In this document: positions 56,900-64,000 of the stretch, in pieces | Layout: each line of letters begins with the position of its first letter | Numbering within the stretch: the stretch's first letter is position 1 | NCBI GenBank assembly: GCA_032433765.1 | Contig: JAVIAB010000051.1 | Location: 154,884,743 to 154,948,742, forward strand | DNA length: 64,000 nucleotides | Reading direction: 5' to 3' | DNA from: Megaustenia siamemsis | Taxonomy: Eukaryota; Mollusca; Gastropoda; Stylommatophora; Ariophantidae | The notes under the pieces: model-generated | What the model saw: only the letters and a program-made list of their open reading frames with translations | Databases searched by the model: none | Told to the model about the DNA's origin: nothing | Position numbers and translations under genes: made by a program

Positions 56900-59800
56900 C
56901 TAGATACCTAACGGAAAAGTCGTCACATTGTCGTTGTGCACACGGCGTTTGATGTAGAAATAAGAGAGAGAATTTCTGTGCTGTGTATATGTATAGACAC
57001 TCGATTTATATCGTTTAAAACCAACATTTTTCCCTCCCTGCGCCTGTTGTGTCTTGAGAACCTTCATAAATATATCTTTGTCTAGTTTATTGTGATGTTT
57101 GCTAAGCCCCTTAGTACTAGTTTTTGAGTAATCTCCAAAACAGTGGTATGTTTTACTACATAACGACACCATCCCATCCCCTTCGTACTCTAACTTAAAT
57201 AAACCGGGGTACGTTTATGGTACAATTTTGTTTTTTCGCAGTCTCGACAATCTTCCTTAAATTTACCTTTACTCCTAACAAACTCCTCCCGATGAACGCT
57301 ACAGGTCTCTGAGGGGAACCACTGATCGTACTCGTTATAAAAAGTTTCGAGTAAAGGCGGTCTAACGGCGGCAGCTAAACTAGGTTTACTTAACGCCAAA
57401 TACAGACTGTCAGTGTCCATTTCACACAACTGAAAGTATGATCTCTCTACGAACCGGTCTAAAAAATCGTAATAAAATTGCAACATCCGTAGCTTGGCGT
57501 ATTGATATACAAAGTAGCCGATTTGTAGCGGAAGGTCCCACCTCGTCGTCTTTTTTAACATTTCCACCTCGAATATATTCCCTACTCCTAAATCTGTCAT
57601 ATGTTTAAATAGGGGGTCGTTAACGAGCTTGGAAGCGGACTCACCCTCGCAGTACGCGACGTTCGAGTGTTTCGCTTTATCGGTGAGAGTTTTTCCGTAC
57701 GCCGAATTCCCTAACAACTTCATGGTCTCCCCCGTAATGGACTGCGTCTCATCTACATCCCCTTTTCGTCTGGCGTCGGATACGGTGTCCCCAAATTGTT
57801 TGAAACAACTAACAGGGTGGTATTCGATCACCTGGTAGATGTGGTTACCTCTAGACCGTGATCCAAATACCATTTTAATAAGGGGGTGGCCAAAAGAATT
57901 TTCTTCCCGATATAACTACCTATCAGGGTACGTCTAGGGGTCGTCAATAATTTATTTTTCACGGCGTATTCCTTCATAAGCTCTCCTATATCGTCTCTAC
58001 ACACGTCTACGTTTTTAAATATGGGTGTCATTTCGCTAAAATATTCCTTGAGAGAGTCGGGGACATGAATATCGCATTCTACCAGACCAAACAGCGTTTC
58101 GTCTTTAACAGCTTTCAAGATCTGCGCGACGGTTAGTGGTAATTTTTTCACGGGCATACGATGGTTTTGCTCTGGGGAGGGCTTGTTTAAGAAACGGAAT
58201 AATTGTGCTGTCGGTTTTCTTTAGCTCTTGCCACTCACATTCCCACATCTCAACCACGTCAACTCCAACGTCATTGGTTAAATATTCGCGAATTTCCCGG
58301 GTCTTGTCGTATAGCTCGGACAAGGGTTTTTTGTTTATAGGGTTAACACCTTTGTGTTTTTCAGTGAGGTGACAGATATGCCGTGCGTCAGACAACCATG
58401 ATACTGCCAGACTTTATTATTAGCGGATAGGTTACTCTTTTGACAGAAGCCATCCACTCTAATCCTACGAGGAGTCCCAGTGGTACCTCACCCCGTTGTA
58501 TTGAGTTCGCAACTCAATGTTGTGTTTGTGAGCTACCCACGTTAACCACTCTCTACTCTGCTGATCGTAATAATTAACTTTACGTTGTCTAAACCCGTCC
58601 TCAACTTTTCGTATAATTGGAAAGTCAGTGGGCATTTTCTGCATCAATGCCCAGAGATACAGAGCGTTTGCGTCGTAGCCTTTAAGACTCTCTACTACGT
58701 TTTCAGGATTACCTCTGATTCGAGTCTCGTCCTTCTCGTGGTGGCGATGAAAGATTATGCTCGGGCCACCCACTATATTATCTCTAAGCGTTTTATGAAG
58801 CTCTGCCTCGCGTTTACCGCATAACGAAAAGACTACGTTTTTAGGTATGGTGTTGAAGAGGTATCTTAACGTCACACCGGGACTGAAATGGCGTCCTTAA
58901 ACATATCTACACCTAAGCCCGCGTAAAATTCGATCTGTTTCTCTAATGCGAGTAGGAAGGGCCCGACATCCTTGTTGTTATACCAAACAAGAAGATCTCT
59001 GAGAGTGGACATGTTATTGTCCGCCCATATCTTGTTACAATACTCGTACTCTTCGTTTGAAATATTACAGTTTTTAAGCGTCGAAAAGAAGGCCTCATGA
59101 GGGGGGAGAGAGGTTTCGTCTAACTTTTTTAGATCGGTAATATACTCGTAACAAAATACGCCTTTGGTCTCTTTAATCTTGTACGCCGCCAAGTATTTAC
59201 TATAAGAGAACCCCGGGGCGAGATAATTTATAATATCTAAGAACTTTAGTCGACTGGTGGAGATGCACATAAAATTATTATTGCGCTTAACGATAAACTT
59301 GAAGGGCGAGGTCACCCCTTTTTTAGCTTGTTTTGTTTCGGCTTCTCTCTTCTTCTTCTTCTTCTTCTTCTTCTTTTCTCTTCATCATCTTCTTCTTCAT
59401 CGTCATCATTTTTCAATTCTTCTTCATCGTCAGCATTTTTCAATTCTTCTTCATCGTCATCATTTTTCAATTCTTCTTCAACGTCATCTTCTTCATCTTC
59501 ATCATCTTCTTCGTTCGCTTTTTCTACTTTGTTCGCCGCAGCTACGAAATGTCTTATTAAATAGGGTTGATAACGTTTAAGTCATACTTTCCAGAGTTGA
59601 ACCCTATAACGGGGAGCTCTTTCAAGTATGACTCGAGTTTCCCTATGAGGTCACTACAGTCACCCCTGTCTCTTAAACTGTCAAAAACCTGTTTGAAACT
59701 GCCGCGTAAGATTATATATGCCCGTTTCGCTAATGTCTCTAGATAATCTATCGTTTTACTCACTAGTTTTTGAGAATCACCTTCGCTCACAAAACATACC

Positions 59801-61794
59801 GGTTTCTCATAACCAGGAATATTACTGGCTACGGCACAAGACATTGGAATATGCCTGGCTACATATTCGGTGACATTACTAATGTTTCCATCTGTCGTCG
59901 GTACATTACTAAAGTAACATTCATAATCGTACGTCGCTCTGTAGGATACACGTAATTATTAGGAACTTCTATACCCCTATTAGCTATCGTTTCGAGTATA
60001 CCCTCTTTGTTCCTATAAACTCCTCCGATATACTTGTCTTTTCGCTTATCCCCGGTACATGTCTTCTCGTGTTTATCCATACGCCAACATTCTTTCCACA
60101 ATTTTCCACATTTAGGACAAGAAAAAGCCCGGGCCGCCTTATCTATATCCTCTATATACATAAAATGTTCCTCGTAAAATAGAACTCGTAAGGTGTCGCT
60201 AAAAGTCGTACTACCTCTTAGCATTGGGGACAGGGCTTGTTCTTTGTCAAAAGCGAAGACGTCCACGTTAATACCGAAACACTTTTCTAGAGAGGGAATC
60301 TGAGCTAACGTTACACCCGGAACTCGTCGTCTATATCTAACCCCTGATGGTCTTGCCACTGTTTCAGGAGATCGCTGGTGGGTCTGTGTAAATTACTGAG
60401 ATTAGCACCCATAAATAACGCTACACATCTAAAGAAACAGAGATTATCAGTATAGGCTGATTCCTTGTGTTAGTTTGTAATGTATAAATGAATTTATTGT
60501 TTGTAATGTGTTGTGGCAGGTCGGTGGTTAGACACCCGATAGGATATTCTACGAAATTATAGAAATAGAAAGAAGTGCTGGGAAGGGTTTCGACGCTATA
60601 TTTAGTGCTCGGTCTATTATGATTTGCGTGGTTTAAGGGGTCGCTATCTTGTAGTTGTGTGAGGAACCTATCAAAATCTGCTCTGTTATTGATAACCATC
60701 GGAGTTGAAAGAATTAAACTATTATTGAAACTACTATGGAAAAACCGAAGGTCATTGTTTTCTTTATTCCTCAGGATGAAATTGTGAGAATAATTTATTT
60801 TAAATCTACGTTTTTGGTTATTAAATATGGGATTTAGGATGTTTGCCCAGTTTGGCAGTAGCTGTGAATTTGGTTTATGAAACACCGTGTGGACTGACAG
60901 ATGCCTGTTATTATTACTATGTGACCTTATTGCAGGCCAGTTGTCGACATAGACCTGTCTAACATCTGATGGTAAAACTAGCTAAAACTGTCTAATTCTA
61001 GATCCGTGCGCGCCTTCTTGCTGTGTTGACGCTCTATCGATTGTTCATTATTCCGCTTCCTCTTAATTGTTGGCTCAGCTCTGGACTTTGAACAGGTCGT
61101 CGGTATCGAAGCTGATGAGGTGGCGGAGGAGGTTGACGGTGTTGAGGAGGAGGAGGTTGACACTGCTGTTGTGGAGGTGGTTGATACTGATGAGGTTGAT
61201 GGTCTTGTCGAGGATGTTGAGCTTGTACTTGTTGATATCGGTAGTTGGTGTTTATTTTTAATATGTGTTCTTAGATTGTCCTGTCTGTTAAATTCGCATA
61301 CACATATAGGACACTGGTATGTCTGTTTATTGTGAACAGTGTCTACATGTCGATCTAGATGGTTTGGGTAGTAAATATTTTCCCGCAGTCTTTACACGAG
61401 TATTTAGTATTAATGTGTACAGATGATATGTGCTCTGTACTGTCTCTAGGCTGGTCACCCCCACGAGTGTTATCTACTCGGGGTTTCTTTCTAGAGTGTT
61501 CTTCATCCCCGGTCTCTGCAACATTGTTGTCTGTTGCAGAGAATACTGTCGGGGCCCTTGATGTAGCCGGTGCTGGTGCCGGTGATATAGATGCATATGC
61601 TGCATGTTTCTTCGCCACATGGTTTGTAAGATTGTGGATCTTGTAAAGATGCAGCCGCATATAGGACACGGATATCTCTGTTGGCCGTGCGCACTATCTA
61701 CGTGTCTGGCTAGATCGTGTCGCCGTGTAAAGCTTTTCCCACACGTTTCACACACGTGGCGTGGTCTGCTTACAAGTTCGTTACGTGAGGCCAT
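56900..61794 (-). CDS. Protein-primed DNA polymerase B with N-terminal C2H2 fingers, multiple frameshifts
   Basis: The replicative polymerase, about 1,630 codons. Domains on minus strand: four C2H2 fingers (61230-61750; CETCGKSFTRRHDLARH, CPICGC, CKDCGKIF, CPICVCEFNRQDNLRTH); a Ser/Thr-rich linker with a basic patch (IKRKRNNEQ); a conserved N-terminal block (VDNWPAIRSH, RFFHSSFNNSL, DNLCFFRCVALF); a C2HC knuckle (CPKCGKLWKECWRMDKHEKTC region, about 60100); Exo I YDYECYF (about 59940); Exo II GFNSGKYDLNVI (about 59590); an acidic insertion (59340-59530); FKFIVKRNNNFMCISTSRLK; Exo III WYNNKDVGPF; motif A KGYDANALYLWAL (about 58660); motif B KLLGNSAYGKT (about 57710); motif C EMDTDSLYLAL (about 57410); stop at 56900. 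About 13 frame changes, yet no catalytic residue is lost. Start chosen at 61794 before finger 1. Confidence 0.9.
59340..59530 (-). repeat. GAA/GAT repeat encoding an acidic-then-basic insertion in PolB
   Basis: The minus strand has repeated GATGAAGAAGAATTGAAAAA units (three near copies of about 30 bp), followed by a (GAA)n/(AAG)n run. It codes for DDEEELKN-type repeats and then a Lys/Arg run, between Exo II and the conserved FKFIVKRNNN block. The triplet run is also where the frame changes. Confidence 0.85.
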
Positions 61795-62173
61795 CTGTCA
61801 ACGAGATAAAACCACTCATTTAGTGTGCGTACAAAAATACATTGAAATAGTATACATATATAACATGCGCTCGCACACGCACGCGCGCACACACACATAC
61901 ACACATACACGCGCACACAAACGCATACATGCACGCACACATACTATATGTTACTAGACAGTTATTAGTTATCGACCTCTTCGTTAGCACACATAACCTC
62001 ACCGGTTATCATGTCTTACATCATCCTCGTACAACTTAACACTCATCCGTCGCTCTTACTATCATAAAGCTATAGCCAGATATGACTCATTTCTCCGCTT
62101 TCGCTTGTTTATTATAACTGTCTTTCAGCGTCTACCACCGCTATATCAGACCGTTTCAAATCTTTCTTTTCTT

Positions 62174-62208
<35 letters not shown>

Positions 62209-62459
62209 CTCCCTTATCAATAGTTTAATCTTTCCACTCAAAAACATAACGAACATGATTCTCATTAAATAAAACATGCATCCATTAACACTTACTTTTA
62301 AAAATTATATTTTTATCAGTGAGTGGTTATGTTATAAAGCCCATCTTCCTGATCCTATTATAACTCCTCTAACCGTCAGCCAATACTGTATCAGTATGCT
62401 TCGATTATTTCTTCCTTTATTTCTTTCTTTCTTCTCTCTACCTTTCTTTCTTTTTTCTT

Positions 62460-62501
<42 letters not shown>

Positions 62502-62887
62502 GCGCTCTAGCTCTCCCTTATCAGTACTTTAATCTTTACACTCAAAAACACATTATCAACATCTACGTACTTATTACTTAACTAAAACACGCATCCATTA
62601 ACAGTTTGTTTTAAATATTATATTTTGTCGGTGAGCGGGTATCTAGGTGTTTACTAAAGCTTTTATCGACATATTTGAGTCTCTATCCTATCATGTTCAT
62701 ATCGCTATCGTAACCATACCACTTTTACAATATGTGTTTGTACTAACGCGACTGGAACTATAAGATTCATGAAACTTAACACATCGCTCAGTTTGTGTGA
62801 CTCACGCGTAATGTATAGCCGAACATGTCCAGACATGTTTCACATTATTGATTTCACGTACCACGCGCTCTTCTGACTTTATCTTAT
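61795..62887. other. Divergent intergenic region with microsatellites and duplicated segment
   Basis: Lies between PolB (minus) and the Bcl-2-like gene (plus), and should hold both promoters. Contains a CA-rich run (61866-61945) and two CT runs (62160-62205, 62465-62500). Two diverged copies of a roughly 200-bp segment are about 303 bp apart, sharing CTCTCCCTTATCA, TTTAATCTTT, CACTCAAAAAC and GCATCCATTAACA. No convincing TATA box singled out. Confidence 0.6.
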
Positions 62888-63407
62888 ATGGATTCGAAAA
62901 TGACTAATTATGATTGTGAAATATGTGTGGCTACAATTTCGAACGAATTTGTGGTCTTAGCTGTTGACATTATCCACACTTACGATAACACTAAAAAGAA
63001 GCTTTCCACGTTTTATAAATCAATGGCTAAACAGGTCTATACGGTATCAGGGAGATATGACTCGTTATTCGCTGGTATAACTCTGGGAGTCGGGGATAAG
63101 GATATTTACGCCTCGTTTGCGACCATTGTGGTTTATATGGTTTCAGATGGAATTTTAAACTTTGGGCGCCTCGTGATTATTTATACGCTGGCTTATCGGT
63201 TAATTAAGAACCATGTCAAAGACTTTTACGATTCTGATACAGATATATCTTCTCTGGAAAGAGCTTCGCTTTCTTGCCGGGATGTTTATCGGTGGATTAT
63301 TCGGAGACTGGGTTGTAAAAAACGGAGGTTGGAAAAAGTTCCTAGACTTCTCTAACGAAAAGGATACGACGATGTGGACTCTATTTCGTAACAGCTTTGC
63401 TCTGTGA
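62888..63407 (+). CDS. Bcl-2 family protein (viral-type apoptosis regulator), one frameshift
   Basis: About 173 codons. The first frame from 62888 runs through YASFATIVVYMV and a BH1 motif SDGILNFGRLVII (63143-63180), equivalent to the F/S-D-G-x-N-W-G-R-I/L-V signature of Bcl-2 proteins. A shift near 63225-63265 leads to LWKELRFLAGMFIGGLFG and the BH2 motif DWVVKNGGWKKFLDF (63306-63350), matching W-I-x-x-N-G-G-W-x-x-F. BH1-to-BH2 spacing is about 50-55 residues, close to that of BCL2/BCL-XL. A BH3-like segment may lie around MAKQVYTVSGRYDSLFA but is unconvincing, and no C-terminal membrane anchor is visible. By analogy with adenovirus E1B-19K and herpesvirus Bcl-2 proteins it should inhibit host apoptosis; pro- or anti-apoptotic activity cannot be told from sequence. 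It lies within the element, close to the right inverted repeat. Confidence 0.85.
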
Positions 63408-63461
63408 CCGTTAAGAGATTTACCGAACAAGTTCCTATATGTTACGTAATTCATTTCCATT

Positions 63462-63467
63462 AATAAA
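63462..63467 (+). promoter_or_regulatory. Polyadenylation signal of the Bcl-2-like gene
   Basis: AATAAA 55 bp after the stop codon, with a second overlapping-range AATAAA at 63476. Confidence 0.6.
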
Positions 63468-63786
63468 ACTATGATAATAAACACGCATTGTTATGTATTT
63501 TAAGCAAAATTTCAACTTACCTGTATTCTTATAATGTTGGGTTTAAAGGCTGGTTCTCCTTGCTTCTCCGACGGTGTTCAGTATAACACCTGTGGTTATC
63601 TGCTGTTAGATTTACAGCTCTGGTAGGATAATATCAGTGAGGCTCTGGTGGTAGATTTACAGATATGGAAGCGAATCTGGCAGGTTATCACTGTGGGTAC
63701 CGCGTGACTGACTGACCGACCGACGCTAGTCGAATGAATATATTAAACCGTGTACGCGCCTTTTTTACATGACCTGTTGCGTTTCG
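63468..63786. other. Non-coding sequence before right inverted repeat
   Basis: No ORF recognised. A short imperfect repeat (TTAGATTTACAGCTCTGG / GTAGATTTACAGATATGG) occurs at about 63606 and 63652. Confidence 0.45.
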
Positions 63787-64000
63787 CGCTGGAGACAATA
63801 ATCAATAAACTCACGCGAGAGCGGCAACGGTGGGAGATATTGAGCTGCCACGGTAGGAGAAAATGACTGTTCGTTAATACCGCCAGCAAGATTTACCAAT
63901 ATATATGTATGTATATATACCTACTTACGGTCCATATCTTAAATACGGGGCCCATTTACGTCCACGTAGATATAATAACTATTAACTTATTACTATTATA
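63787..64000. repeat. Polinton right terminal inverted repeat, inner 214 bp
   Basis: Exact reverse complement of 49287-49500. The inner boundary is sharp: CGCTGGAG here pairs with CTCCAGCG at 49493-49500, and identity stops on both sides just beyond. The outer part is cut off by the window end. Confidence 0.97.

Larger units (their letters stand above)
48910..64000. mobile_element. Polinton/Maverick (adintovirus-like) DNA element, right end outside window
   Basis: A self-synthesising DNA transposon or endogenous virus-like element. It has inverted terminal repeats and the diagnostic gene set: protein-primed PolB, retroviral-type integrase, FtsK/HerA-type packaging ATPase, adenain-type protease, double-jelly-roll major capsid and penton-type minor capsid. 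The left end at 48910 starts with AG, as Polintons usually do, and follows immediately on a broken satellite unit. If the inverted repeat is symmetrical, the right end lies near 64377, giving about 15.5 kb, within the family range. It also carries PC4-like and Bcl-2-like genes. Nearly all long genes contain frameshifts, many cured by a single homopolymer base. Confidence 0.95.

Noticed and set aside
59257..59580. Plus-strand Phe/Ser-rich open frames inside the polymerase gene
   Set aside because: Antisense of the GAA/GAT repeat that codes for the acidic insertion on the minus strand.
62276..62581. 101-codon plus-strand frame between PolB and the Bcl-2-like gene
   Set aside because: Mostly a CT microsatellite and a duplicated non-coding block, with no family resemblance.
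63213..63407. A separate small gene starting at 63213
   Set aside because: Its BH2 motif completes the BH1-containing frame that starts at 62888, so it is better read as the second part of one frameshifted Bcl-2-like gene.

Overview
The window looks like repeat-rich animal nuclear DNA, most likely from a mollusc and plausibly a heterobranch gastropod. The evidence is intron-type, gene-poor sequence, many decayed APE-type LINE 3' ends, tRNA-derived SINEs, a hAT transposase fossil, and an EGF/lectin-type gene fragment of a kind common in gastropod genomes. The species assignment is inference.

Positions 1-48909 are host sequence dominated by repeats. About ten unrelated tandem arrays (units of 13, 16, 19, 20, 22, 22, 41, 45 and 61 bp, plus trinucleotide arrays) cover roughly a quarter of this part. 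Between them lie at least seven copies of one LINE family's 3' end, fragments of several other LINE families, three copies of one SINE family (two nested in LINEs with visible target-site duplications), and a degenerate hAT transposase at 2.6-4.5 kb. The only host gene-like coding region I can support is an EGF-repeat protein with a galactose-binding/lectin-like middle segment at 16.4-17.8 kb, which is broken by frameshifts.

Positions 48910-64000 hold a nearly complete Polinton/Maverick (adintovirus-like) element. The left terminal inverted repeat begins exactly where a 22-bp satellite stops. The right inverted repeat runs off the window, but the 214 bp visible (63787-64000) match 49287-49500 perfectly. 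Plus-strand genes, in order, are: packaging ATPase, a small basic protein with a hydrophobic tail, a second small protein, retroviral-type integrase, a small broken ORF, a two-pass membrane peptide, a penton-type minor capsid candidate, a Gly-rich/basic virion-protein candidate, double-jelly-roll major capsid protein, adenain-type protease, and an intact PC4-like single-strand DNA-binding protein. A protein-primed DNA polymerase B with four N-terminal C2H2 fingers runs on the minus strand. A plus-strand gene at the right end encodes a Bcl-2-family protein with clear BH1 and BH2 motifs.

Together these genes make up replication (PolB, PC4-like), integration (integrase), virion assembly (ATPase, protease, capsid proteins) and probable control of host cell death (Bcl-2-like). 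The Bcl-2-like and PC4-like genes are the most notable finds. Nearly every long gene carries one or more frameshifts, yet catalytic motifs are intact, the inverted repeats are identical where comparable, and most shifts are restored by adding one base to a homopolymer. Residual long-read assembly errors therefore explain the breaks at least as well as decay.
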